A stretch of 64,000 nt of DNA from Azospirillum thiophilum (lineage in GTDB: Bacteria > Pseudomonadota > Alphaproteobacteria > Azospirillales > Azospirillaceae): the NCBI RefSeq assembly GCF_001305595.1, contig NZ_CP012401.1:1933001-1997000 (forward strand). The letters are read 5' to 3'. The position numbers were made by a program, and so were the translations under genes. Shown here one piece after another: positions 23,465 through 31,848 of this stretch (its first letter is position 1; the number at the start of each line of letters is the position of its first letter). A model generated the notes under the pieces. The model was not told where the DNA came from and did no database searches. It saw only the letters and a program-made list of their open reading frames with translations.

Positions 23465-24283
23465 CTACTCGTTCAGAAAGACGATGTCGATACGGTCGGC
23501 CGCCCCGCTTCCTTCTTCGACGCCCAGCGCGCGGACATCGACGCGGGCGCTCCGGATCCCGAAGGCGGTCAGCCGCTCGCGCAGAGCCAGCGCCCGGGCG
23601 AGCGAGCGTTGCCGTGCCTCGCGCGCCGTGTCCGCGGTGCCGCTGGCGTAGGACCGCAGTTGGAGCCTTGCGGTGTCGCTGGCGCGCAGCCGCTCGACGA
23701 TCCGGTCGACCAGGGCATCGGCCGTATCGGGCAGATTGGTGGCGTCGCCCTGGAACACAAGGCTCAAAACACTCGAAGGTGGCAGGCTAGCCGCAGGGGG
23801 TGCCGCTTCCGGGGCGGGCGGCAGCGCCGCGGTATCGGTTCGCGGGGCTGGCGGCGTCTGCGGCGGCTCCACCGGTGCGGTGCCGACGACCGGCGGGGGC
23901 GCCTGAGAGGCCGGGGCGGACGGTTGCGTCCCCTGATCGCGGGCGGCGGTACGCGGCGCCGGTTGGGCGGGGCCTTCGGTCAGGTCGGGCAGCGGCGGCG
24001 CTTCCAGCGGCTGCGGCAGGATGAGCCGCGGCGGCGCCTTCACGGCCGGAGGGGTGCGCAGGCTCGGGCGCGGCGGGACAGGCAGCGGAACCGCGTTTTC
24101 CAGAGACAGCGCAGGCGGGGCTGCCGCCTGCGAGGGCGCAGGCGGACAGAGCGCCCAGACCGCGCACAGCGTGGCGGCGACGGCACGGAGCTTGCGGTCG
24201 GCGTGTTCCCAGCGGCCCAAAGCGATGTGTCCACTCAAACCCTTGATCTGCGAACCATAGCCTATCGATCGCTCCAGCCGCAA
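23465..24283 (-). CDS. Secreted OmpA-like protein with proline-rich spacer
   Basis: Up to 272 residues. A signal-peptide-like stretch (RAVAATLCAVWALCPPAPSQA) lies ~30 residues in, so the true start may be the in-frame TTG at 24238 rather than 24283. After the signal is a ~120-residue Pro/Ala-rich spacer (PPALSLENAVPLPVPPRPS). The C-terminal ~100 residues have an OmpA-like alpha/beta pattern (VDRIVERLRASDTARLQLRS; RSLARALALRERLTAFGIRS; DRIDIVFLNE). It is therefore an envelope protein possibly tied to peptidoglycan. It sits between suhB and the MotA-like gene on the same strand. Confidence 0.7.
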   Translation of the reverse strand: MRLERSIGYGSQIKGLSGHIALGRWEHADRKLRAVAATLCAVWALCPPAPSQAAAPPALSLENAVPLPVPPRPSLRTPPAVKAPPRLILPQPLEAPPLPDLTEGPAQPAPRTAARDQGTQPSAPASQAPPPVVGTAPVEPPQTPPAPRTDTAALPPAPEAAPPAASLPPSSVLSLVFQGDATNLPDTADALVDRIVERLRASDTARLQLRSYASGTADTAREARQRSLARALALRERLTAFGIRSARVDVRALGVEEGSGAADRIDIVFLNE

Positions 24284-24287
24284 CGCC

Positions 24288-25085
24288 TCAGCCCTTGGCG
24301 CTCTTCAGCAGGCGGGCGACCGGCACCTGGAGATGGCTGTTGGCGGCGAGCACGTTGCCGGTGAAGACCGGGTTGCGTCCGCCATCGATCTCGCCGACGA
24401 AACCGCCGGCCTCGGTGACCATCAGCACGCCCGCGGCGCAATCCCACGGCGCGAGGCCGCGTTCCCAATAGGCGTCGAATCGGCCGGCGGCGGTATAGGC
24501 GAGGTCGAGCGAAGCGGCGCCGAAGCGGCGGATGCCGGCGACCTCCTTCATCACCGCCTCCTGCTCCTTCAGGAAACCGGCATGGTCGCCGCGGCCCTTG
24601 AAGGGGATCCCGGTGGCGATCACGCAATCCTCCAGCCGGCGGCGTTCGGACACGCGCAGGCGGGAGTGGTTGACGAAGGCGCCTGCGCCCTTCTCGGCCC
24701 AGAACAGCTGGTCGCCGATCGGCGCGTAGATGACGCCGGCGACGATCTCGCCGCCCCGCTCGGCGGCGATGGAGATCGCCCAGTGCGGAATGCCGTGCAG
24801 GAAGTTGGTGGTGCCGTCGAGCGGGTCGACGATCCAGCGCGCATCGGCATCGCTGCCCTTGGACGCACCGCTCTCCTCCATCAGGAAGCCGAATTCGGGC
24901 CGCGCCTTCTGCAGTTCCTCGCGCAGGGTGCGTTCGGCCTTCAGGTCGGCAGCGGACACGAAGTCGGCCGGCCCCTTGCGCGACACCTGGAGATGTTCGA
25001 CCTCGCCGAAGTCGCGGACGAGACCCCGGGCGGCCTTCTCGGCGGCGCGGACCATGACGTTGATGAGAGCGGAGCGGGTGGCCAT
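24288..25085 (-). CDS. suhB: Inositol monophosphatase family protein (SuhB-like)
   Basis: 265 residues from ATG 25085. IMPase metal ligands and motifs: E70-E71 in FLMEESGA, DPLDGTTNF from residue 87, and APWDCAAGVLMVTEAGG at the C-terminus. The N-terminal VSRKGPADFVSAADLKAERT is also typical. Enzymes of this family hydrolyse myo-inositol phosphate or related substrates; SuhB in E. coli additionally acts in rRNA antitermination. Downstream of efp by 97 bases, which include a possible terminator. The next gene starts 4 bases after its stop. Confidence 0.93.
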   Translation of the reverse strand: MATRSALINVMVRAAEKAARGLVRDFGEVEHLQVSRKGPADFVSAADLKAERTLREELQKARPEFGFLMEESGASKGSDADARWIVDPLDGTTNFLHGIPHWAISIAAERGGEIVAGVIYAPIGDQLFWAEKGAGAFVNHSRLRVSERRRLEDCVIATGIPFKGRGDHAGFLKEQEAVMKEVAGIRRFGAASLDLAYTAAGRFDAYWERGLAPWDCAAGVLMVTEAGGFVGEIDGGRNPVFTGNVLAANSHLQVPVARLLKSAKG

Positions 25086-25127
25086 GGGTGTGGGTGTACC
25101 GTTTGATGCAGGAACCAGAAAACAATA

Positions 25128-25158
25128 CACCGGCCTCCGCGCTTGGCGAAGACCGGTG
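25128..25158 (-). terminator. Candidate terminator downstream of efp
   Basis: On the minus strand CACCGG...CCGGTG with inner pairing CTTCGC/GCG-GGAG, followed by TATTGTTTT. Stem is interrupted, so it may be only partly effective and allow read-through into suhB. Confidence 0.5.
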
Positions 25159-25182
25159 ACAGCAGGACGGACCGGAGAAGGA

Positions 25183-25749
25183 TCAGTCCTTGGCGCGCTC
25201 GACATACTCGCCCGACGCGGTGTCGACGACGACCCGGGTCCCGGCCTCGATGTGCGGCGGAACCAGGATCGACACGCCGTTCTCCAGCTTGGCCGGCTTG
25301 TAGGAGGACGACGCGGTCTGGCCCTTCACCACCGGGTCGGATTCGGTGATCAGCAGCGTGACCTTGCCGGGGATCTCGACGCCCAGCGGGCTGCCCTCGT
25401 GGCTCTGCACGGTGACTTCCATGCCGTCCTGCAGGAACACCGCCGGCTCGCCGATGATGTCGCGCGGGATGCTGACCTGTTCGAAGGATTCCTTGTCCAT
25501 GAAGGTGAAGCTGTCACCTTCGACGAAGAGGAAGGTCATCTCATGCTCGTCCAGGCGAGCGCGCTCGACGGTCTCCTGGGTGCGGAACCGCTCGATCGAC
25601 TTGTTGCCGGTGCGAACGTCCTTCATTTCCAGCTGGATGAAGGCGCCGCCCTTGCCAGGCTGCACGATGGCGGTTTTGGTGATGACCCAGAGCTTTCCGT
25701 TGTGCTCCAGCACATGGCCGGGGCGCATCGTATTGGCATTGACCTTCAT
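25183..25749 (-). CDS. efp: Elongation factor P
   Basis: 188 residues, the standard EF-P size. Three beta-barrel domains: N-terminal KOW-like domain with the modified lysine loop PGKGGAF (K33, corresponding to E. coli K34), then an OB domain (FLFVEGDSFTFMDKESFEQV) and a C-terminal OB domain with the family signature ITESDPVVKGQTASSSYKPA. EF-P relieves ribosome stalling at polyproline. The lysyltransferase gene epmA is divergently placed 418 bases away, and the lysine target matches EpmA's substrate loop. Confidence 0.97.
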   Translation of the reverse strand: MKVNANTMRPGHVLEHNGKLWVITKTAIVQPGKGGAFIQLEMKDVRTGNKSIERFRTQETVERARLDEHEMTFLFVEGDSFTFMDKESFEQVSIPRDIIGEPAVFLQDGMEVTVQSHEGSPLGVEIPGKVTLLITESDPVVKGQTASSSYKPAKLENGVSILVPPHIEAGTRVVVDTASGEYVERAKD

Positions 25750-26167
25750 GGCGTACTCGTGAATTCCAAGATGCGGGCGGCGCGGACCCTACCAGCTTGA
25801 CCGCGCATAGGCAACGGCGCGGAACGGTAAAGGCCGGCGCGCCGGGCGATTGTGCCCCGGATCGGGCCAAGCTGCCGGCCGGAAGGCCGGAATGGAACAT
25901 TTGAAACCGGGTGAAACAGTGGACCGGCCCTGTTCCATGTTCCATTGTGCCGCGGGCCGGGACGGTCCGAACCCGTAAACGGGTATATCGCATCGGCGGC
26001 CGGCGGCTGGACATGCGGGAGGCTCCGGGATCGGATGCGGGCCGTTCCATTCTATCACGCCGCTCCGGCAGCGATAAGGTCAGGGTGGAAACCGCCCTGC
26101 CGGCCCGCAACATCGCCCAATTTTCCGGCCCAATTTCCGGCCCCAGCCTTCCTCAAGAGCACTCAGC
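25750..26167. promoter_or_regulatory. efp-epmA divergent intergenic region
   Basis: 418 bases with no gene. It contains GGAATGGAACATTTGAAAC (25889-25907), then CCTGTTCCATGTTCCA (25929-25944), which mirrors the elements upstream of thrC. A GAAACAGTGGACC half-site lies between them. Promoters for both efp and epmA must lie here. Confidence 0.5.
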
Positions 26168-27247
26168 ATGTCCATTCGTCCCCGATCCACCGATCTCCCC
26201 CCCGGTCTTCCCCCCTGGCATCCCGAGGTATTGAGCGAGCGCCGGCCTTATCTGGCCGCGCGCGGCCGGGTGCTGGGCGCCGTCCGTCGCGTGTTCGAGG
26301 ACCAGGGCTTCATCGAGGTCGACACGCCGGCCCTCCAGGTCTCGCCGGGGATGGAGCCGCATCTCCAGGCCTTCGCCACCGACCTGCAGGGAACCCATCC
26401 GGACGACCGCCGGCGGCTGTACCTGCACACCAGCCCGGAATTCGCCATGAAGAAGCTGCTGGTCGCGGGCGTGCCGCGGCTGTGGCAACTGGCCCATGTC
26501 TACCGCAACGGCGAGCGGTCGGGCACCCACGCCCCGGAATTCTCGATGCTGGAATGGTATCGGGCGGGCGACGGCTACCGCACCCTGATCGGCGACTGTC
26601 AGGATCTGTTGCGCGCCGGGGCCGAGGCGGGCGGGCGGCGGAGCTTCGAGTTCCGCGGCATGACCTGCGATCCCTTCGCTCCCTGGCAGGTGCTGACGGT
26701 GCCGGACGCCTTCACCGACTATGCCGGCATCGACCTGATGGCGACCTATGACGGCAGCCATGACCCCGATCCGGCGGCGCTGGCGGCGGAGGCCGCGCGC
26801 ATCGGCATCGCGCCCCATGCGGGCGACCGCTGGGAGGACATCGTCTTCCGCATCATGTTCGAGCGGATCGAGCCGCATCTCGGCGCCGGAGTGCCCTGCG
26901 TGCTGACCGACTATCCGCTGTGCATGGCGGCGCTGTCGCGGCCGAAGCCAGAGGATCCGCGGCTGGCCGAGCGGTTCGAGCTGTATGCCTGCGGCTTGGA
27001 ACTGGCGAACGCCTTCGGTGAACTGACCGACCCGGCGGTGCAGCGCGCCCGCTTCGAGGCCGACATGGACCTGAAGGAGCGGATCTACGGCGAACGCTTC
27101 CCGGTCGACGAGGATTTCCTCGCCGCGCTGGAGTTCGGCATGCCGCAGAGCAGCGGCATCGCCATGGGGTTCGACCGGCTGGCGATGCTGTGCAGCGGTG
27201 CGGAGAGCATCGATCAGGTGCTGTGGCTGCCGGTTGCAGGGTTCTGA
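26168..27247 (+). CDS. epmA: EF-P beta-lysine lysyltransferase EpmA (GenX/PoxA)
   Basis: 359 residues. It is a class II LysRS-like catalytic core without the anticodon-binding domain: VRRVFEDQGFIEVDTPALQV, motif 2 region LAHVYRNGERSGTHAPEFSM, then the C-terminal GMPQSSGIAMGFDRLAML. These are the class II aminoacyl-tRNA synthetase motifs 1-3 as found in GenX/PoxA. EpmA attaches (R)-beta-lysine to EF-P. Divergent from efp, which supports the functional pair. The mutase EpmB that makes beta-lysine is not in this window. Confidence 0.96.
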   Translation: MSIRPRSTDLPPGLPPWHPEVLSERRPYLAARGRVLGAVRRVFEDQGFIEVDTPALQVSPGMEPHLQAFATDLQGTHPDDRRRLYLHTSPEFAMKKLLVAGVPRLWQLAHVYRNGERSGTHAPEFSMLEWYRAGDGYRTLIGDCQDLLRAGAEAGGRRSFEFRGMTCDPFAPWQVLTVPDAFTDYAGIDLMATYDGSHDPDPAALAAEAARIGIAPHAGDRWEDIVFRIMFERIEPHLGAGVPCVLTDYPLCMAALSRPKPEDPRLAERFELYACGLELANAFGELTDPAVQRARFEADMDLKERIYGERFPVDEDFLAALEFGMPQSSGIAMGFDRLAMLCSGAESIDQVLWLPVAGF

Positions 27248-27257
27248 GATGGTGGTA

Positions 27258-27279
27258 GGGGCCGCCCGCAGGCGGCCCC
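27258..27279. terminator. Candidate hairpin between convergent epmA and fadL
   Basis: GGGGCCGCC-cgca-GGCGGCCCC: nine paired bases and a four-base loop, 11 bases past the epmA stop and ~25 before the fadL stop. No T-tract, so it may act as a bidirectional, Rho-assisted or weak terminator. Confidence 0.5.
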
Positions 27280-27303
27280 CCAATAAAGCCCCCGGAAGCC
27301 CGG

Positions 27304-28635
27304 TCAGAAGGTGAACTTCGCCTGCAGGCCGATCAGGTCGATGCTGCTCTTGTAGTCGGCCGTCAGGTTGCCGCGGCCGGCTTCGGGGCCGGTCAGGTCG
27401 TCGCTCAGCGCGACCGAGGTCTTCGGGATGAAGACATGCGAATAAGCGGCGTCGACCCGGATGCTGTCGGTGACCTGATAGCCGGCGCCGACCGACAGCC
27501 AATAGCGGTTCTGCTCCGGAATGCGTGGCGTGCGGTAATCGACATCGACCGACCCCTTGTCGAAGGCGATGCCGCCGCGCAGCGTCAGCTTGTCGGTCAC
27601 CTTGTAGGAGGTGCCCAGCGCGTAATACCAGGTGTCCTTCCAATGCTCCTCGGTCACCGAGTTGAGCGCCGGATTGGCGATGTTGACCCGCAGTTCCCGG
27701 AAGCGCGACCAGTTGGTCCACTGCACGTCGGCCATCACCGCCCAGCGGTCGTCGACTTCGTGGTACAGGCCGATGGAGGCGATGTCCGGGGTGGTCAGAT
27801 CCGCGTTGGCGCCCTGGGCCGGCAGGGCTCCGGCGAGTGCGGACGGTAGGCCGGTGAAGGAGATGTTTCCGGTCAGCGTGTGTTTCACCGCCGAGCGGTA
27901 GGCGAGGCCGACGCGGGTGCCCTTGACCGGCTCGACCAGGGCGCCGAGCGTGAAACCCCAGCCCCAATCGTCGCCGGTGACGTCGCTCTTGACGTCGAGC
28001 GACCCCGGGCGGCCGAGCCGGCTGGCGCCGAAGTCCGACGACTGCGACAGCTTCGCCTTGGCGTACTGGATCTGCACGCCGCCGCCGATGATGATCATCG
28101 GGTTGATGCGGTAGGACACCGACGGTACGAAATTGTAAGTGCGCAGGTCGGAACGGATGCCGTGATAGCGGCCGATCCAGTTGTCGCCGTAGTCGGTGAC
28201 GAGGCCCCAGGGGCCATTGGCCGACAGGCCGACCTTCAGGTCGTCGTCGATCGAATAGACGAAATAGCCGGCCGGGACGATGGCGTCCTGGGCGATGTCG
28301 CCGGGCGAGGCGTTGCCGGCGATCGAGGTGCCGCCCAGCCTCGCGGCGCGGGAGGCGCGGGCGTTCTCGACCTTCGACTTGACGATGACGCCGGTGGCGG
28401 TCTGGACCAACTCGGTCCCGGTGACCAGCCCCATGGTCGCCGGATTGTAGAACATGGCGCTGGCATCGCCGTTGCCGCCGGCGGTGACGCCGGCATAAGC
28501 GGTGCCCTGGCCGGATACGCTCTGCTCCTTCAACGCAAAGCCGGCGGCGAAGGCCGTCGAGGCGGTCGCCAGCGGCACGGTCATGGCGATGGCGGCGGCG
28601 GTCGTCAGGCGTGTCTTGAGCGTCGTCGGAGACAT
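27304..28635 (-). CDS. fadL: FadL/OmpP1 family outer-membrane transporter
   Basis: 443 residues from ATG 28635, with AAGGAACC immediately upstream; an in-frame ATG at 28650 has no such signal. A cleavable signal peptide (LTTAAAIAMTVPLATASTAF, then AAGF) is followed by the FadL N-terminal signature SVSGQGTAYAG, NGDASAMFYNPATMG and a long beta-rich barrel ending in QAKFTF with a C-terminal aromatic. Length matches the family. FadL proteins import hydrophobic compounds such as long-chain fatty acids. Substrate is not deducible. Upstream there is a candidate operator overlapping the promoter. Confidence 0.93.
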   Translation of the reverse strand: MSPTTLKTRLTTAAAIAMTVPLATASTAFAAGFALKEQSVSGQGTAYAGVTAGGNGDASAMFYNPATMGLVTGTELVQTATGVIVKSKVENARASRAARLGGTSIAGNASPGDIAQDAIVPAGYFVYSIDDDLKVGLSANGPWGLVTDYGDNWIGRYHGIRSDLRTYNFVPSVSYRINPMIIIGGGVQIQYAKAKLSQSSDFGASRLGRPGSLDVKSDVTGDDWGWGFTLGALVEPVKGTRVGLAYRSAVKHTLTGNISFTGLPSALAGALPAQGANADLTTPDIASIGLYHEVDDRWAVMADVQWTNWSRFRELRVNIANPALNSVTEEHWKDTWYYALGTSYKVTDKLTLRGGIAFDKGSVDVDYRTPRIPEQNRYWLSVGAGYQVTDSIRVDAAYSHVFIPKTSVALSDDLTGPEAGRGNLTADYKSSIDLIGLQAKFTF

Positions 28636-28666
28636 GGTTCCTTCCCCCAATTGTGTTGTTGACGCA

Positions 28667-28694
28667 ATGATACACGAACTGACGCTTACGTAAA
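28667..28694 (-). promoter_or_regulatory. Candidate fadL promoter with overlapping operator
   Basis: On the minus strand TTTACG (28694-28689), a 16-base spacer and TATCAT (28672-28667) form a plausible -35/-10 pair. The plus-strand sequence CTGACGCTTACGTAAAG (28679-28695) overlaps the -35 box. It resembles the TTGACGTTWACGTMAA-type sites recognised by LiuR/FadP-type fatty-acid and branched-chain regulators in proteobacteria. Assignment of the regulator is inference. Confidence 0.5.
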
Positions 28695-28887
28695 GGGGCG
28701 GTCACCAGTTTTTGTTGGACGAACGAACAGTTTTGCCGGCCGGATCGGAAAGCGGAAGGCAAAAATGTGAATGGGGCGAAGTACCGCCGCCGGCCCGAAG
28801 GGGCGCTCCGGCGGTGCGTACCTTCGGCGGTCGGTCAGTGCGGCGAATTATCGCGGGCGATCGGGAAGAGCCGGCGGGCGGAGGCCG

Positions 28888-29694
28888 TCAGGCGATCCAG
28901 GCGACCGCGGCGGAGAACATCTGGCGCAGGATGTTCTGGTCGTCGCTCCACACCAGCTTGGCGGTGATGACGATGGAGGCGACCACCAGCATCGGCCGCA
29001 CGATCCGCGCGCCGTTGCGGATCACCATGTGGGCGCCTGCCTGGGCGCCGATATACTGGGCGACGCCCATCACCAGCCCCACCGTCCACAGCACATGGCC
29101 GCCGACGATGAAGAACAGCAGCGACGCGACATTGCTGGTCAGGTTCAGCACCTTGGTATGGGCCGTCGCCTTGCGCAGGTTGTAGCCGAGCAGCGAGACG
29201 AAGGCGATGGCGAAGAAGGTGCCGGTGCCCGGCCCGAAGAAGCCGTCATAGAAGCCGATCCCGGTGCCGATGCTGAGCGCGAAGGCATGTTCGCCGATGC
29301 GCTGGTGGGCGTCGACGTCGCCGGCCTTGGGCGACAGCAGCAGATAGACGGCGATGCCGATCAGCAGGATCGGGATGACGTCGCGCAGGAAGCTGGGATC
29401 GAGCATCTGGACCAGCGTGGCGCCGGCCCCGGCCCCGACGAAGGTGCAGACGATCATCGTCCGCATCGACGAAGGGTGGACCTCGCCGCGGCGGACGAAC
29501 TTGATGGTGGCGGACAATGACCCGAAGCTCGATTGCAGCTTGCCGGTCGCCAGCGCCTCGGCGGGGGACAGTCCGGCCGCCAGCAGGGCGGGGATGGTCA
29601 GCAGGCCGCCGCCGCCGGCGATGGAATCGACGAAACCGGCCAGCAGGCCGACGGCGAACAGGATGCCCAGCGACTCGGGCGTCAGAAGGTCCAT
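28888..29694 (-). CDS. TauE/SafE family sulfite/anion exporter
   Basis: 268 residues with about eight hydrophobic segments. Family signature: GFVDSIAGGGGLLTIPALLA near the N-terminus, then GKLQSSFGSLSATIKFVRRG, and the second-half GFYDGFFGPGTGTFFAIAFV, which is the duplicated motif of the 4-TMS repeat. Expected role is export of sulfite, sulfoacetate or related anions. Its neighbours (fadL upstream on the DNA, thiE) give no functional hint. Predicted inner membrane. Confidence 0.9.
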   Translation of the reverse strand: MDLLTPESLGILFAVGLLAGFVDSIAGGGGLLTIPALLAAGLSPAEALATGKLQSSFGSLSATIKFVRRGEVHPSSMRTMIVCTFVGAGAGATLVQMLDPSFLRDVIPILLIGIAVYLLLSPKAGDVDAHQRIGEHAFALSIGTGIGFYDGFFGPGTGTFFAIAFVSLLGYNLRKATAHTKVLNLTSNVASLLFFIVGGHVLWTVGLVMGVAQYIGAQAGAHMVIRNGARIVRPMLVVASIVITAKLVWSDDQNILRQMFSAAVAWIA

Positions 29695-29777
29695 GATCCT
29701 GGGAAAGTCCGCTTAAGGGTGCCGGTCGGCAGGGCCGGCATCCAGAAGACGAACCGGCAGGGCCGGCATATGTACGC

Positions 29778-30452
29778 TCAGCCGGCCGAACCGGCAAGCG
29801 CCGCCTCGATGGCGGCATTCAGCGCCCTGACCCCGGCAGCCGGACCTTGGGCATGGCCCCAGACCGCATTGACCACGGCCAGGAAATCGGCGCCTGCGGT
29901 GACCAGCGGCGCGCAGTTGTCGGCGGTGATGCCGCCGATCGCCACGCAGGGAACCTCCATCAGTTCCGACCACCAGCGCAGCAGCTCCGGCTCGGCCTGA
30001 TACTCTGCGGTCTTGGTGGCGGTGGGGAAGAAGGCGCCGAAGGCGACATAGTCCGCCCCCTCCTCGCCGGCGAGCATGGCGAGATGGCGGCTATCATGGC
30101 AGGTGACGCCGACGATGGCATCGTTGCCGAGGATCTTGCGGGCGTCGCGATAGGGTGTGTCGGTCTGGCCGACATGCACGCCGTCGCATCCCGTCTCGCG
30201 GGCCAGCCGGGGATGGTCGTTGAGGATGAAGGCGACCTCGCGTTCCTGCGCGATGGGGCGCAGCAGGTCGCAGGCCCGGCGGATGTCGTCGTCAGAACAG
30301 TCCTTCAGACGCAGCTGGACGCAGGCGACGTCGCCGGAATCCAGCGCCTCCGTCAGAAGCGGCGCGAACGCCGCCGGCTCCAGGGCCGGCGGCGTCACGA
30401 GGTACAGTCGGCAGGCGGCAGGTTCCGCCTGCGACGGCTTTCCCTTGGCCAA
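29778..30452 (-). CDS. thiE: Thiamine-phosphate synthase
   Basis: 224 residues. TIM-barrel motifs: [20 protein letters not shown] and [15 protein letters not shown], then [20 protein letters not shown] (the phosphate-binding G-x-F-x-P-T-x-T-K motif) and [12 protein letters not shown]. ThiE joins HMP-PP and thiazole phosphate to give thiamine monophosphate. It follows the aldolase gene with only a 3-base gap, so the two are co-transcribed. No TPP riboswitch is apparent upstream in the operon. Confidence 0.93.
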   Translation of the reverse strand: MAKGKPSQAEPAACRLYLVTPPALEPAAFAPLLTEALDSGDVACVQLRLKDCSDDDIRRACDLLRPIAQEREVAFILNDHPRLARETGCDGVHVGQTDTPYRDARKILGNDAIVGVTCHDSRHLAMLAGEEGADYVAFGAFFPTATKTAEYQAEPELLRWWSELMEVPCVAIGGITADNCAPLVTAGADFLAVVNAVWGHAQGPAAGVRALNAAIEAALAGSAG

Positions 30453-30455
30453 GTG

Positions 30456-31385
30456 TTACTCCCGGCCCTGGTAGATCTTCATGATCCGGTCGAGCAGCTT
30501 GAGGGCATCCTCGCGCGGGCGCTGGAAGGCGTTGCGGCCGATGATCGAGCCGTTGCCGCCGCCGTCGCGGATGGCGCGGGCGTCCTCGAACACCGCATCC
30601 TCGCCCTTCGTGGCGCCGCCGGAGAAGACCACGATGCGGCGGCCGTTGAAGGTGCACTGCATGATGTGCTTCACCCGCTCCGCCTGGGTGGCGATCGGGA
30701 TCTGCTTGGACTCGTAGATCTTCTTGGCTTCCGGCTGCTCCAGCGTGGCCGACGGCAGCTTGACCTTGATGATGTGGGCGCCCAGCAGCGCGGCCATGTG
30801 GGCGGCATAGCCGATCACGTCGATGGCCAGCTCGCCGTCCTTGGTGACGGCGCCGCCGCGCGGGTAGGACCACAGCACGGTGGCGAGGCCGTAGGACTTC
30901 GCCTCCTTCGACAGCTCGCGGAACTCCTCGTACTGGTCGTACATGCAGTCGGAGCCGGGATAGATGGTGAAGCCGATGGCCGACGCGCCGATGCGCAGAG
31001 CGTCCTGGACCGAGGCGGTCACGGCCTGGTCGGCCGCTTCCTTCTGGGTCGACAGGCTGTTGGCGCTGTTCATCTTCAGGATCAGCGGGATCGAGCCGGC
31101 GAAGGTGCCGGCACCGGCCTCGAGCGAGCCCAGGGGGGCGGCGTAGGCGTTGCAGCCGGCGTCGATGGCCAGCTGGTAGTGGTAGTGCGGGTCGTAGCCG
31201 GCGTCGTTCGGGCCGAAGCTGCGGGCCGGGCCATGCTCGAAGCCCTGGTCGACCGGCAGGATCACCAGCTTGCCGGTGCCGCCGAGCTTGCCTTCCATCA
31301 GGATGCGGGCGAGGTTCGCCTTGGTGCCGGGATTGTCGCTCTCGTAATTGGCGAGAATGTCTTTGACGCGGCGCGTGAGCTTCAT
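30456..31385 (-). CDS. Class I fructose-bisphosphate aldolase (FbaB/DhnA type)
   Basis: 309 residues from ATG 31385 (MKLTRRVKDILANYESDNPG). Signatures: LVILPVDQGFEHGPARSFG, GASAIGFTIYPGSDCMYDQY, the Schiff-base lysine region GAHIIKVKLPSATLEQPEAK, and GGATKGEDAVFEDARAIRDG. This is the archaeal/DhnA-type class I aldolase found in many bacteria, catalysing FBP cleavage to DHAP and GAP. First gene of a two-gene unit with thiE. gap and tkt lie ~3.5 kb away, also on the minus strand but separately transcribed. Confidence 0.93.
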   Translation of the reverse strand: MKLTRRVKDILANYESDNPGTKANLARILMEGKLGGTGKLVILPVDQGFEHGPARSFGPNDAGYDPHYHYQLAIDAGCNAYAAPLGSLEAGAGTFAGSIPLILKMNSANSLSTQKEAADQAVTASVQDALRIGASAIGFTIYPGSDCMYDQYEEFRELSKEAKSYGLATVLWSYPRGGAVTKDGELAIDVIGYAAHMAALLGAHIIKVKLPSATLEQPEAKKIYESKQIPIATQAERVKHIMQCTFNGRRIVVFSGGATKGEDAVFEDARAIRDGGGNGSIIGRNAFQRPREDALKLLDRIMKIYQGRE

Positions 31386-31551
31386 TGTGGCTCTTCCCCT
31401 GGGGCATTCTTGGAAATGGCGCCGTCTTAGCCCGTATTCGGCCATTTTGCAACGGCGGGAGGGGCATAAAGCGGCCATTTGCCACGCCTGAACGGCCTAG
31501 GGCCTGCGGCCGGCGGCAGCCCGACCGGGTGATTTCCGCTGGCCGAACGGG

Positions 31552-31815
31552 TTAAGGCAGAAGAGACCCGACCACCGCATAGAGCCCATAGCCGGCGCCG
31601 CCCAGCACCGCCCAGGACGCCGCGGTCAGCCCGACCCAGACGGCCACCAGCCGAAGGCCGCGCATCTTTTCCGATCCGGGCTCCGGATCGGCCGGGTGGC
31701 GCCCCGTCCGGCCATCCGGCCGGTGGAGTCCGGCCTGTCCCGAATAGCGGGGCTGCGCAATCGTCTTCTCCGGCGGGGTCAGGCTGGTGATGCTCATGGG
31801 CAGTTCGTCCGACAT
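31552..31815 (-). CDS. Small single-pass membrane protein
   Basis: 87 residues (or 81 from an internal ATG). The N-terminal ~50 residues are polar and Pro-rich; the C-terminus (LVAVWVGLTAASWAVLGGAG, then YGLYAVVGSLLP) is one membrane helix. No homologue recognised. A 166-base gap separates it from the aldolase gene. Codon use is like that of its neighbours, so it is probably real but uncharacterised. Confidence 0.5.
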   Translation of the reverse strand: MSDELPMSITSLTPPEKTIAQPRYSGQAGLHRPDGRTGRHPADPEPGSEKMRGLRLVAVWVGLTAASWAVLGGAGYGLYAVVGSLLP

Positions 31816-31848
31816 CGGAGGGAGGAGGCGCGTGTCACAAAAATATCG

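Noticed and set aside
25889..25944. LexA boxes (GTTC-N7-GTTC)
   Set aside because: GTTC half-sites are present but spacing is 3 or other values, not the alphaproteobacterial 7.
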